Source: Sellimonas caecigallum
GTDB lineage: Bacteria; Bacillota; Clostridia; Lachnospirales; Lachnospiraceae
NCBI RefSeq assembly: GCF_019754295.1
Contig: NZ_VIRV01000010.1
Location: 1 to 64,000, forward strand
Direction of reading: 5' to 3'
Length of the DNA stretch: 64,000 nucleotides
The first letter of the stretch is position 1; each line of letters starts with the position of its first letter. Of the stretch, positions 51,573 to 60,639 are shown piece by piece. Below the pieces are notes generated by a model. It searched no databases. It saw only the letters and a program-made list of their open reading frames with translations, and was not told where the DNA came from. The position numbers and the translations under genes were made by a program.

Positions 51573-52673
51573 ATGACGAGTGAGGAATTAAATCAAATAA
51601 AAATCCAGGAACCGTCGAAAGAAATTTACAGACGGATCCGATCGGAATGGGATCATATGGCCAAACCTTTGGACGGAATGGGGCGATTTGAAGAATTGAC
51701 CGCACAGATCGGAGCGATTCTTGAAAACGTTTATCCAGATATTTCCAGGAAGGCTGTTATCGTGATGTGCGCGGACAATGGGATTGTGGAAGAAGGGGTC
51801 AGTCAGTCCGGTCAGGAAGTGACTTTGGCGGTATCTTCTTTTATGGGGAAGAATCAGACCTCTGTCGGAAAGATGGCCACTCGTATCGGTGCCGATGTGA
51901 TCCCGGTGGATATCGGTATCAATCACGGAGCTCAAATTGAAGGGGTAATCGACAGAAAAATCGCACATGGAACAAAAAACTTTCGAAAAGAACCAGCCAT
52001 GACAGAGAGCGAAACCCTGGCAGCGATCCAAACCGGAATCGAGATGGCAGCATACTGCAAAAGAGAAGGGTACCAGCTGCTTGCCACCGGCGAGATGGGA
52101 ATCGGAAATACAACGACGAGCAGTGCGGTCGCAGCGGCCTTGACCGGATTGCCCGTGGAAGAAATTACCGGACGGGGAGCAGGGCTCAGCGATGAGGGTC
52201 TAAGAAGAAAACGAAACGTGATCATAGAAGCTCTGAAAAAATACGATTTAAGAAAAGAAGAGACGCTTCGTATCCTGATGTCTGTGGGAGGATTGGATAT
52301 TGCAGGATTAACCGGTGTTTTTATCGGTGGGGCGATGTATCATCTTCCGGTTGTTCTCGATGGCGTTATCAGCGCAGTGGCAGCCCTGGCTGCGGAGCGG
52401 CTGAAACCTGGGACACGGGCATATATGATCCCTTCCCACAAAAGTAAGGAACCTGCGGCAAAACAGATACTGGACGAACTTTGTCTTTCGCCGGTCATCG
52501 ACGCGTCATTGGCGCTTGGAGAAGGAACCGGGGCGGTTATGATGTTTGCTCTGCTTGACATGGCATTGTCCCTTTATCAGAGACAGACAACGTTTTCGGA
52601 TATTCATGTAGAGCAGTACAGGCGGTATACAAAGACACAGGAAACGAAAGAAACAGGAGAAAAGTCATGGTAA
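51573..52673 (+). CDS. cobT: Nicotinate-nucleotide-dimethylbenzimidazole phosphoribosyltransferase
   Basis: A 366-residue enzyme that makes alpha-ribazole phosphate, activating the lower ligand. Signature blocks are MCADNGIVEEGVSQSG, GEMGIGNTTTSSAV, and the catalytic Glu in LALGEGTGAVM. Length and order are normal. AAGGGAAGG lies upstream. It overlaps cobU by 7 bases. Confidence 0.95.
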   Translation: MTSEELNQIKIQEPSKEIYRRIRSEWDHMAKPLDGMGRFEELTAQIGAILENVYPDISRKAVIVMCADNGIVEEGVSQSGQEVTLAVSSFMGKNQTSVGKMATRIGADVIPVDIGINHGAQIEGVIDRKIAHGTKNFRKEPAMTESETLAAIQTGIEMAAYCKREGYQLLATGEMGIGNTTTSSAVAAALTGLPVEEITGRGAGLSDEGLRRKRNVIIEALKKYDLRKEETLRILMSVGGLDIAGLTGVFIGGAMYHLPVVLDGVISAVAALAAERLKPGTRAYMIPSHKSKEPAAKQILDELCLSPVIDASLALGEGTGAVMMFALLDMALSLYQRQTTFSDIHVEQYRRYTKTQETKETGEKSW

Positions 52674-53221
52674 CTTTGGTGTTGGGAGGAAGCGGAAGCG
52701 GGAAATCTGCCATTGCGGAGAGCATGCTGGAAGAGATAAAAGACGTGGAGGTCAAATATTATCTTGCCACAATGCAAGTGTATGACGAAGACGCACAAAG
52801 AAAAGTCAACCGCCACAGAGAGCTCCGCCGAGGGAAAGGATTCCGCACAATCGAGCAGCCAAGAGATATCCTCCAGGCTCTGGACCAGATGGATCCCTCT
52901 CGTCTCGGAGAAAGCGCGGTATTGCTGGAATGTATGTCAAATCTGGCGGCAAATGAGATGTTCGGCAAAGACGTACGCCCGGCGGACGAGGTTGTCCGGA
53001 ATATCGTGCAGGGGATCCGTATTTTGCGAAATCGTGTCCGGCATCTTATCATTGTATCGAACAATGTATTTGAAGACGGAGTGAGGTATGATCCAGCTAC
53101 AACAGCATATATGGATGCACTTGGAAAGATTAACTGTGTCCTTGCATCCGAGTCGGACGAAGTCACAGAAGTAGTGGCAGGTATTCCTGTGATACTGAAA
53201 AAGGAAAGGGGAAAAAAATGA
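52667..53221 (+). CDS. cobU: Adenosylcobinamide kinase / cobinamide-phosphate guanylyltransferase
   Basis: A 184-residue bifunctional enzyme that phosphorylates adenosylcobinamide and adds GMP. The P-loop is VLGGSGSGKSAIAE, the guanylylated His region is KVNRHRELRR, followed by LLECMSNLAANEMF and VIVSNNVFEDGV-like IIVSNNVFEDGV. It overlaps cobT and cobS. A second, shorter CobU-like gene lies at 54000. Confidence 0.94.
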   Translation: MVTLVLGGSGSGKSAIAESMLEEIKDVEVKYYLATMQVYDEDAQRKVNRHRELRRGKGFRTIEQPRDILQALDQMDPSRLGESAVLLECMSNLAANEMFGKDVRPADEVVRNIVQGIRILRNRVRHLIIVSNNVFEDGVRYDPATTAYMDALGKINCVLASESDEVTEVVAGIPVILKKERGKK

Positions 53222-53982
53222 AAATCTTAAGATCTTGTGTGATCGCTTTTTCCATGTATTCCAAAATCCCAGTCCCACAATTCGACTGGAAGGAAGAAGA
53301 TATGAAATACGTATTTTGTTTTTTCCCTTGTATCGGAGCAGTCATCGGTCTGTTTATAAGTGGGTGGGGATGGATTTGCCGGAATTTTCATATAGGCAGT
53401 CTGGCTTACGTACTGATGGGAACGGCAATACCGATTCTTGTCACAGGCGGATTTCATGTAGACGGATACATGGATACGATGGATGCCCTCCACTCCTATC
53501 AGGACAGAGAACGAAAACTTGAGATACTGAAGGACTCTCATATCGGAGCTTTTTCTGCGATCATGCTGCTTTTGTATTACCTCATATATCTGGCCGCATT
53601 TTCAGAAGTCATGGATGGGAAAGATCTGGCAGTCGTAAGCCTGGGATTTGTGCTGTCCCGGATAATGAGCGGACTTGGCGCGATCTGCCTGCGTCCTGCA
53701 AAAAAGGACGGGTTACTGCGTGCCTTCTCCAAGCGCGCAGCCCAAAAGAACGTTGTATTCGTTCTTTTTTTGGAGATGCTGGTCTGCGCGGCTGCAATGC
53801 TCCTTTTGTCTCCCGCAGCTGGAGCAGCTGCACTTATCGGGTCGGGAGGAACATTTCTGTTTTACCGTATCCGAAGCTACCATGAATTTGGAGGAGTTAC
53901 AGGAGATACAGCAGGATATTTTCTGCTGCTCTGTGAGGCAGCTATTGTGATAGGAGCGGCGATTGGCAGTCATCTTTTTTAG
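53218..53982 (+). CDS. cobS: Adenosylcobinamide-GDP ribazoletransferase
   Basis: A 254-residue membrane enzyme that joins adenosylcobinamide-GDP and alpha-ribazole(-phosphate), closing the nucleotide loop. It has several membrane segments and the CobS blocks FSMYSKIPVP and GGFHVDGYMDTMDAL (Asp-rich), then LKDSHIGAFS. The start overlaps cobU by 4 bases (ATGA). Confidence 0.94.
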   Translation: MKILRSCVIAFSMYSKIPVPQFDWKEEDMKYVFCFFPCIGAVIGLFISGWGWICRNFHIGSLAYVLMGTAIPILVTGGFHVDGYMDTMDALHSYQDRERKLEILKDSHIGAFSAIMLLLYYLIYLAAFSEVMDGKDLAVVSLGFVLSRIMSGLGAICLRPAKKDGLLRAFSKRAAQKNVVFVLFLEMLVCAAAMLLLSPAAGAAALIGSGGTFLFYRIRSYHEFGGVTGDTAGYFLLLCEAAIVIGAAIGSHLF

Positions 53983-53999
53983 ATTGAAGGAGAGGAAAA

Positions 54000-54386
54000 A
54001 TGGAATTATTTATTGGTGGACATGCACAGGGGAAACTTGCTTATGTGATGCAGACACATAAAGAAGAAGCCCTGGATGTCATAGAGGGGGACAAGGAGGA
54101 TCTGCGGAAAGGACACGACGGAAAAAGACCGGTTCTAAGCCATTTCCACTTGTGGTTCCGAAAATGTCTGGAAGAAGGATCAGACCCGGAGACAAAGATA
54201 CAAAACTGGATACAGGAAAATCCAGACAGTATCATTATCAGCGATGAAATCGGAAACGGCATTGTGCCGACAGAGCAAAAAGAGCGGGACTACCGGGAAC
54301 GTCTCGGACGAATCCAGATTGAATTGGCAAAAAGGGCGGAAAGGGTGGAACGTGTCATATGTGGAATCGGGCAGAGACTGAAATAA
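54000..54386 (+). CDS. Short CobU-like protein
   Basis: A 128-residue protein resembling CobU but missing about 55 residues. A P-loop-like GGHAQGKLAYV lies at the N-terminus (CobU: GGxxSGKS, here lacking the Ser/Thr after Lys). Its second half, IISDEIGNGIVP followed by RDYRERLGRIQIELAKRA and VICGIGQRLK, matches the end of bifunctional CobU (SNEVGxGIVP ... GIPxxLK). The central His-containing guanylyl-acceptor region is not obvious. It could be a non-enzymatic paralogue or a kinase-only form. AAGGAGAGG precedes the ATG. It overlaps the cobC start. Confidence 0.75.
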   Translation: MELFIGGHAQGKLAYVMQTHKEEALDVIEGDKEDLRKGHDGKRPVLSHFHLWFRKCLEEGSDPETKIQNWIQENPDSIIISDEIGNGIVPTEQKERDYRERLGRIQIELAKRAERVERVICGIGQRLK

Positions 54387-54979
54387 ACATGACGTTGATC
54401 CGACATGGTGCGACAAAAGCAAATCTGGAACATCGCTATCTGGGGAAAACGGAGGAAGCTCTTTCGGAGGAAGGAAAAGAGGAACTGCAAATGCGTAAGG
54501 ACAACGGGATGTACGCGACGCCAAACCACTTGTTCGTAAGCCCTATGCTCCGCTGTCGTGAGACAGCAACGATCCTTTTTCCTAATCTTCCTTTTCAGTG
54601 TATTCCCGAATGGACAGAAATGGATTTTGGACTGTTTGAGGGGAAAAATTATAAAGATCTAAATGGAAATCCGGAATATCAGGCCTGGATCGACAGCGGA
54701 GGGATGCTGCCATTTCCGAAAGGAGAGAGCAGAGAGGCATTTCAAAAGCGTGTGGTCTTCGGTTTTTTCCGGATGCTCTCCTGCCTGGAAAAGGAAAAAG
54801 CGTCTGAAAAGGATAAAATCACAGCTGTCGTACACGGCGGCACGATCATGGCGCTGCTCTCTGCTCTGTCTGGCGGGGAATATTTTGACTATCAGGTAAA
54901 ATGCTCGGACGGATATCGCTGTCGACTGCGCTGTTCGGACAAAATCATATCAATACTGGAGTTGGAAAAACTATGCTGA
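54359..54979 (+). CDS. cobC: Alpha-ribazole phosphatase-like histidine phosphatase
   Basis: A 206-residue histidine phosphatase with TLIRHGATKAN (catalytic His about residue 15), VSPMLRCRETA, a catalytic Glu region in WTEMDFGLFEG and the second His in VVHGGTIMAL. In this operon the obvious substrate is alpha-ribazole phosphate or cobalamin 5'-phosphate. The start is either 54359 (GGTGGAACG upstream) or the internal ATG at 54389 that gives the usual short N-terminus. It overlaps the CobU-like gene. Confidence 0.85.
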   Translation: MWNRAETEINMTLIRHGATKANLEHRYLGKTEEALSEEGKEELQMRKDNGMYATPNHLFVSPMLRCRETATILFPNLPFQCIPEWTEMDFGLFEGKNYKDLNGNPEYQAWIDSGGMLPFPKGESREAFQKRVVFGFFRMLSCLEKEKASEKDKITAVVHGGTIMALLSALSGGEYFDYQVKCSDGYRCRLRCSDKIISILELEKLC

Positions 54980-55935
54980 ACTATCACATTACCTCTTTTT
55001 TAATCGGATTTGTTCTGGATCTTTTGTTTGGGGATCCGCACTGGATGCCGCACCCGGTCTGTCTGATCGGAAAACTGATCGGAAAGCTAGAGACATATCT
55101 CTATGGAAAAAGACATCCTGTCATGAGAGGCGGTATACTTGTCTTTTTTGTTCTGCTCCTTACCGGCACAGTGTCCGGAGGCATACTGTGGGGTGCTTAT
55201 CTGCTTTCCCCGGCACTTGGGGTAACAATCGAAAGCTTTATGACTTATCAGATTCTTGCAATCAAATGCCTGAAGACCGAGAGCATGAAAGTCTATGATA
55301 AACTGCAGAAAGGAACACTTGAGGAGGCGCAGACAGCGGTGTCCATGATTGTCGGAAGAGACACTTCGGTTCTGGACAAGCGGGGAGTCATCAAGGCGGC
55401 GGTAGAAACAGTGGCGGAAAATACATCTGATGGCGTCGTGGCACCTATGCTTTATCTGGCAATCGGAGGTCCTTTTCTCGGTTTTCTGTACAAAGCGGTC
55501 AACACGATGGACTCTATGATCGGGTATAAAAACGACCGTTATCTGTATTTTGGAAGGCCAGCGGCAAAGCTGGATGATGTGGCCAACTATATTCCGGCCA
55601 GAGTCAGCGCATGGCTGATGATCGTTTCGTCATTTCTGCTGGGAAAAGAGTTTGACGGCACGCGTGCCTGCCGCATTTATCTCAGAGACAAAAAGAAGCA
55701 TTCCAGTCCAAATGCTGCGCAGACGGAAGCGGTCTGTGCAGGAGCACTTGGGGTACAGCTTGCCGGGGATGCCAGCTACTTCGGAAAGATTGTAAAAAAA
55801 CCATTCATCGGAGATGCGATCCGAACGGTAGAAGTATCTGACATTCGGCGTGCCAATCAGCTTCTTTACAGCACCGCGGGATTGTGTGAGGGGATCTGTA
55901 TCCTTTTGCTTTGGACTGTGACGGCGGTTTTTTAG
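54973..55935 (+). CDS. cbiB: Adenosylcobinamide-phosphate synthase
   Basis: A 320-residue integral membrane enzyme that attaches aminopropanol (or its phosphate) to adenosylcobyric acid. CbiB blocks are LDLLFGDPHWMPHPVCLIGKLI (split LDLLFGDPHWMPHP / VCLIGKLI), GRDTSVLD, ETVAENTSDGVVAPM and NTMDSMIGYKNDRY. The start at 54973 overlaps the end of cobC and has GGAGTTGG upstream; the frame is open from 54901. Confidence 0.94.
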   Translation: MLNYHITSFLIGFVLDLLFGDPHWMPHPVCLIGKLIGKLETYLYGKRHPVMRGGILVFFVLLLTGTVSGGILWGAYLLSPALGVTIESFMTYQILAIKCLKTESMKVYDKLQKGTLEEAQTAVSMIVGRDTSVLDKRGVIKAAVETVAENTSDGVVAPMLYLAIGGPFLGFLYKAVNTMDSMIGYKNDRYLYFGRPAAKLDDVANYIPARVSAWLMIVSSFLLGKEFDGTRACRIYLRDKKKHSSPNAAQTEAVCAGALGVQLAGDASYFGKIVKKPFIGDAIRTVEVSDIRRANQLLYSTAGLCEGICILLLWTVTAVF

Positions 55936-55963
55936 TCTGACTATTGAAACAGGAGGTTGAATC

Positions 55964-57031
55964 ATGCACGGTGGAGATATCTATCGCAACCATGTCACAC
56001 TGGATTTTTCTGTAAATATAAATCCTCTCGGGATTCCGGATTCTGTAAAGAAGGCTATGCTGGAAGCAGTCGAACATTGTACGTGCTATCCGGATATCCG
56101 ATGTGCCGGTTTAATCAAGGCCATTGGGAGCATGACCGGCGCTTTGGAGGACCAGATTTTGTGCGGAAGCGGGGCATCGGAACTCTTTCTTGCAATTATT
56201 CATGGGTTAAAGCCTAAAAAGATCGTGATCCCAGTTCCTTCCTTTTACGGGTATGAGAAGGCAGCCTTAGCTTGTCACGCCGATATTGTCTGGTATGAAA
56301 TGAAAAAGGAAAACGGATTTTGCCTGGACAACACATTCCTGGAACACATTCCGGAAGATACGGATCTTTTATTTTTGGCAAATCCTAATAATCCGGTTGG
56401 GAATCTGCTGAAACCAAACTTTCTGGAACAACTGATAAGGACTTGTATGAAGAAGAAAATCACAGTGGTGCTGGATGAATGCTTTATTGAATTTACAGAA
56501 ACAGGAACACAGGATTCTTTCCTTCTTCGAGCGGAGGAATTTCCAAATCTGATCGTCGTACGCGCTTTTACGAAAATTTTTGCCATCCCCGGTGTCCGGC
56601 TTGGCTATCTCGTATGCGGAAATAAGAAATGGCATCAGGACATCGCACGCCAGCTTCCGGAGTGGAATCTCTCTGTGTTTGCCCAGATAGCCGGAGCTGC
56701 AGCGGCACGAGAGATGAACTATCTGGAGAGGACGATCCGGCATGTGAAGACTGAGCGAAAGTATCTTTCAGAAGAACTGAAAAAAATGGGGATCTCCGTC
56801 TTCCCGTCCACGGCAAACTACATGATGTTTTATACAGAGCATCTCCTTTTCGATCAGCTTCTTAAGAAAGGCATCCTGATTCGGGACTGCGGCAATTTCC
56901 GGGGACTAAGCAACGGATATTACCGCATTGCGGTAAAGAACAGACGGGAAAATACTGAGCTGATCCAGGCAATCGGGCAGATTATACAGAAAGAAAGCAG
57001 GAAATGTGATGGAAAAGATCTTATACTGTAA
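55964..57031 (+). CDS. cobD: Threonine-phosphate decarboxylase (CobD-like aminotransferase fold)
   Basis: A 355-residue PLP enzyme that makes (R)-1-amino-2-propanol O-2-phosphate, the linker used by CbiB. It starts HGGDIYRNHVTLDFSVNINPLG, typical of CobD/HisC-type proteins (quoted key part DFSVNINPLG), has FLANPNNPVGN and the PLP Lys in RAFTKIFAIPGVRLGY. Context favours CobD over HisC, although hisC is missing from the his operon. CAGGAGG lies 6-7 bases upstream. Confidence 0.88.
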   Translation: MHGGDIYRNHVTLDFSVNINPLGIPDSVKKAMLEAVEHCTCYPDIRCAGLIKAIGSMTGALEDQILCGSGASELFLAIIHGLKPKKIVIPVPSFYGYEKAALACHADIVWYEMKKENGFCLDNTFLEHIPEDTDLLFLANPNNPVGNLLKPNFLEQLIRTCMKKKITVVLDECFIEFTETGTQDSFLLRAEEFPNLIVVRAFTKIFAIPGVRLGYLVCGNKKWHQDIARQLPEWNLSVFAQIAGAAAAREMNYLERTIRHVKTERKYLSEELKKMGISVFPSTANYMMFYTEHLLFDQLLKKGILIRDCGNFRGLSNGYYRIAVKNRRENTELIQAIGQIIQKESRKCDGKDLIL

Positions 57032-57644
57032 ACCAGGAGAAATCGAAGGAAAAAGTTTTGAAATTATCGGGGAAGAACTGCAAAAAAGAGGCATTGTCAT
57101 CCCAAAAGAACAGGAAGCTGTGACAAAACGTGTCATTCACACGACAGCGGATTTTGACTACGCCGAAACACTTGTCTTCTCGGAACATGCAGTTGAAAAA
57201 GCCAGACAACTGATTCTCGAGGGAGCAGATATCGTGACCGACACCAATATGGCATTGGCCGGCATCAATAAAAAAGTACTGGCGCGGTTTGGAGGAAAAG
57301 CGCATTGTTTTATGGCTGATGAAACAGTGGCATCTCTTGCAAAAGAGCGAAATGTGACACGGGCAGCTGTCAGTATGGAGTTTGCTGCAAAGCTTCATAA
57401 GCCGGTTATCTTTGCAGTTGGGAATGCGCCGACAGCTCTGCTTAGGCTGTATGACTACATTCAGGATGGAACGTTTCTTCCGGCTTTTGTCATCGGTGTG
57501 CCGGTGGGATTTGTAAATGTTGAGGCCGCAAAAGAGCGGATCCTGGAGACATCGGTTCCCCACATTGTCAATCGGGGGCGAAAGGGAGGAAGCAACGTGG
57601 CGGCTGCAATCTGCAACGCGCTGCTCTACGAACTTGGCCGCTAG
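57009..57644 (+). CDS. cbiC: Cobalt-precorrin-8 methylmutase
   Basis: A 211-residue enzyme that moves the methyl from C11 to C12, forming cobyrinic acid. The catalytic His is in RVIHTTADFDYAE; DTNMALAGIN, FAVGNAPTAL and VGVPVGFVNVEAAKE-like GVPVGFVNVEAAKE are family blocks. CAGGAAATG lies upstream; a GTG at 57006 is directly before the ATG. It overlaps cobD by 23 bases. Confidence 0.95.
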   Translation: MEKILYCKPGEIEGKSFEIIGEELQKRGIVIPKEQEAVTKRVIHTTADFDYAETLVFSEHAVEKARQLILEGADIVTDTNMALAGINKKVLARFGGKAHCFMADETVASLAKERNVTRAAVSMEFAAKLHKPVIFAVGNAPTALLRLYDYIQDGTFLPAFVIGVPVGFVNVEAAKERILETSVPHIVNRGRKGGSNVAAAICNALLYELGR

Positions 57645-57678
57645 ATGGCTATCGATGGGAAATAGACAGGAGATATAT

Positions 57679-58812
57679 ATGAAATCATTGAGATATGGGT
57701 TTACGACCGGAAGCTGTGCGGCAGCGGCGGCAAAAGCGGCGGCCTACATGCTCCTGACAGGAAGAACGAAAACAGAAATCATGATACAGACTCCAAAAGG
57801 GATCCCCTACTGCGCCAAAGTTCTTGATATCTGCAGGACAAATCGGGAAGTTTCCTGCGCGGTAGAAAAGGATGGCGGGGATGATCCGGATGTGACGACA
57901 GGTTCCCTTGTTTACGCCAAAGTTTCCATGAATCATGATGCGGGAGAAGCGACGCACAGTGAAGCGGAAGTAAAGATTGACGGAGGGCCTGGTGTCGGAC
58001 GGGTTACAAGACCAGGTCTGGATCAGCCGATAGGCAATGCAGCCATCAATCGCGTCCCTAGATCCATGATCACATATGAGGTAAGGGAAGTCTGCCGAAG
58101 TGTCGATTTTCACGGATCACTCCAGGTGGAGATATCTGTCCCCGGCGGAGAAGCACTGGCTGCACGCACATTCAATCCAAGACTTGGTATTAAAGGGGGG
58201 ATTTCGATCCTTGGAACGACCGGGATCGTGGAACCTATGAGCGAGCAGGCTCTTGTGGACACTATTTTGGTCGAACTTCGCCAACACCGTGCAATGGGAG
58301 AGGATTGTATTGCGGTATCTCCTGGAAACTATGGTTTAGATTATATGAAGCATACATATGGGTATGATCTGGATAAAAGTGTAAAATGCAGCAACTTCAT
58401 CGGCGATACGATCGATATGACAGTAAAGTGCGGCTTTCAAAAAATGCTGCTGACAGGCCATATCGGGAAGCTGATTAAAATCTCGGGCGGTATCATGAAC
58501 ACGCATTCCAGAGAAGGGGACTGTCGGATGGAGCTTTTGGCGGCTGCCGCTCTTTTAGAAGGGGTGGATACAGAAACCGTTTGCCAGCTCCTTTCATGCG
58601 CAGTCACGGAGGAAGCGCTGCAGATCCTAAAAAAAACCGGGAAGCAAAATGCCGTGATGGAGCGGATTATGGAAAAAATCATGTTCTATCTGAATAAAAG
58701 GGCCGGACAAAACCTTCGGATAGAGTGTATCATGTACTCAAGCGAAGCAGGAGAACTGGCTGCCAGCAGCGGTGCCAAAGAATTGCTTCAGGAGATCATG
58801 AAAGAACATTGA
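57679..58812 (+). CDS. cbiD: Cobalt-precorrin-5B C1-methyltransferase
   Basis: A 377-residue methyltransferase of the anaerobic pathway. It starts SLRYGFTTGSCAAAAAKA, then DGGDDPDVTTGS, GGPGVGRVTRPGL and PRLGIKGGISILGTTGIVEPMS; the late KISGGIMNTHS block is also typical. CAGGAG lies 6-7 bases before the ATG at 57679; the frame is open upstream into cbiC but that part is not family-like. Confidence 0.95.
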   Translation: MKSLRYGFTTGSCAAAAAKAAAYMLLTGRTKTEIMIQTPKGIPYCAKVLDICRTNREVSCAVEKDGGDDPDVTTGSLVYAKVSMNHDAGEATHSEAEVKIDGGPGVGRVTRPGLDQPIGNAAINRVPRSMITYEVREVCRSVDFHGSLQVEISVPGGEALAARTFNPRLGIKGGISILGTTGIVEPMSEQALVDTILVELRQHRAMGEDCIAVSPGNYGLDYMKHTYGYDLDKSVKCSNFIGDTIDMTVKCGFQKMLLTGHIGKLIKISGGIMNTHSREGDCRMELLAAAALLEGVDTETVCQLLSCAVTEEALQILKKTGKQNAVMERIMEKIMFYLNKRAGQNLRIECIMYSSEAGELAASSGAKELLQEIMKEH

Positions 58813-58834
58813 GAAAAAGAAAAGGAGGAGACAT

Positions 58835-59593
58835 ATGGTATATTTTGTAGGAGCCGGAACAGGGGCACCAGATTTGATTACCGTGCGGGGAAAGCGATAT
58901 CTGGAACAGGCGGATGTGATCATCTATGCGGGATCTCTTGTAAACCGTGAACTTCTCGACTATGCAAAAGAGGGATGCAGTATCTTTAACAGTGCCACGA
59001 TGACACTGGAGGAAGTACTGGAGGTCATGGTGCAGGCAGAGGCAGATGGAAAAATGACAGTACGTCTGCACACGGGCGATCCAAGTGTCTATGGGGCTGT
59101 GCGGGAACAGATGGATCTTTTGGACGAAAAAGGGATTTCTTATGAGAGCTGTCCGGGAGTCAGCGCCTGCTTTGGCGCTGCTGCGTCGTTGAATCTTGAA
59201 TATACGCTTCCAGGCATATCCCAGTCACTGATCATCACGCGGATGGAAGGGCGGACAAAAGTGCCGGAAAAAGAAAGCATTGAAAGTTTTGCAGCACACC
59301 AGGCTTCTATGGCCATCTATCTGAGCACCGGGCTTTTGGAAGAATTGGAGAAACGTCTGGTAAAAGGCGGATATGCGCCGGACACGCCGGCAGCTATCGT
59401 ATACAAAGCAACATGGCCGGAAGAAGAAGCTCATATATGTACGGTATCTACCCTTGCCCGGACCGCTTCAGATCACAACATCACAAAAACAGCGCTGATT
59501 CTCGTAGGAAATGCAGTGGCGCATCGCCATTATGAGCGTTCCAGATTGTATGCGCCGGATTTCGAGACCGAATTCAGAGGAAAACGTCTATGA
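58835..59593 (+). CDS. cbiF: Cobalt-precorrin-4 C11-methyltransferase
   Basis: A 252-residue SAM-dependent tetrapyrrole methyltransferase. Motifs are FVGAGTGAPDLITVRG (N-terminal, P1-type), YAGSLVN, RLHTGDPSVYGA and SCPGVSACFGAAASL, matching CbiF/CobM. AAAGGAGG lies 7 bases upstream. It overlaps cbiG by 4 bases. Confidence 0.95.
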   Translation: MVYFVGAGTGAPDLITVRGKRYLEQADVIIYAGSLVNRELLDYAKEGCSIFNSATMTLEEVLEVMVQAEADGKMTVRLHTGDPSVYGAVREQMDLLDEKGISYESCPGVSACFGAAASLNLEYTLPGISQSLIITRMEGRTKVPEKESIESFAAHQASMAIYLSTGLLEELEKRLVKGGYAPDTPAAIVYKATWPEEEAHICTVSTLARTASDHNITKTALILVGNAVAHRHYERSRLYAPDFETEFRGKRL

Positions 59594-60639
59594 AGATCAG
59601 TGTCATCAGTTTTACGGAACAGGGAAAGCAGCTGGCGAGTCAGCTCAGAGAAAGCTTGAAAGACCACGAAGTTCGAATCTTTCAAAAGCCGGAGGAAGGA
59701 CTGATCCCATGGGCCAAAAAACAGTTTGAAAACAAAAATGCCCTTGTGTTTGTAGGCGCCTGCGGAATCGCAGTCCGTGCCATCGCTCCCTTTGTAAAGG
59801 ATAAATTGACAGACAGTCCTGTACTTGTGATGGACGAAAAAGGACAGTATGTGATTCCAATCCTGTCCGGCCATATGGGCGGGGCAAATGAACTTGCAGA
59901 TCTGATTGCCTGCCGGATGCATCTCATCCCAGTCATCACGACAGCTACCGATATCCACCACAAGTTTTCCGTCGATCTGTTTGCAAAGCAGAATGATCTG
60001 CACATTGTAAACAAAGGCGGCATCGCAAAGATTTCTGCAAAAGTCCTGCGGGATGAGAGTGTGACGATTTCCATTGACGGAGGATCAGACCGAATACCAG
60101 ATGAAACAGGACGGATACCCGAAGGATTGCAGATAGTCCCATATCCTCCGCAAACTGCTGCAGATATTGTGATCTCCTCGAAAGAAGATGTATGGGAACA
60201 GGCAGTTATGAAGCTGAAACCAAAAGAGTACATTTTGGGAATCGGATGTAAAAAAGGGAAATCAAAAGAGGATATCGGGACAATGATAAAAAAATGCATG
60301 GAGCATCTTGGCATTTCGGTATCCGATATAGCGGCAGTGGCTTCGATTGACCGAAAAAAGAATGAGACAGGAATCTGCCAGTGGACTTCGCAAAACCGGA
60401 TTCCTTTTGTAACCTTTTCGGAAGAGGAACTTCGCCGTGTCAAGGGAAATTTTCACAGTTCGGATTTTGTGAAACAGACAGTCGGGGTCGACAACGTCTG
60501 CGAAAGAGCCGCTCTGGCTGCCTGCGGGGAAGGCGGGACATTGGTACTTGCAAAACAGGCAGAAAATGGAATTACAATTGCCGCGGCAAAGCGGATATGG
60601 ACGATAGAATGGGCAGGAGGGAAACACGATGAAGCATGA
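59590..60639 (+). CDS. cbiG: Cobalt-precorrin-5A hydrolase
   Basis: A 349-residue enzyme that opens the delta-lactone of cobalt-precorrin-5A, releasing acetaldehyde. The N- and central domains have FVGACGIAVRAIAP, PILSGHMGGANELA and VITTATDIHHKFSVD; the C-terminal domain has LGIGCKKGKS and GVDNVCERAALAA. Full length with all three domains. Its stop overlaps cbiH. Confidence 0.95.
   Translation: MKISVISFTEQGKQLASQLRESLKDHEVRIFQKPEEGLIPWAKKQFENKNALVFVGACGIAVRAIAPFVKDKLTDSPVLVMDEKGQYVIPILSGHMGGANELADLIACRMHLIPVITTATDIHHKFSVDLFAKQNDLHIVNKGGIAKISAKVLRDESVTISIDGGSDRIPDETGRIPEGLQIVPYPPQTAADIVISSKEDVWEQAVMKLKPKEYILGIGCKKGKSKEDIGTMIKKCMEHLGISVSDIAAVASIDRKKNETGICQWTSQNRIPFVTFSEEELRRVKGNFHSSDFVKQTVGVDNVCERAALAACGEGGTLVLAKQAENGITIAAAKRIWTIEWAGGKHDEA

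Noticed and set aside
55964-57031. Histidinol-phosphate aminotransferase (the missing hisC)
   Set aside because: The family is close, but the location between cbiB and cbiC in the cobalamin operon and the CobD-type N-terminus favour threonine-phosphate decarboxylase. A dual role cannot be excluded.
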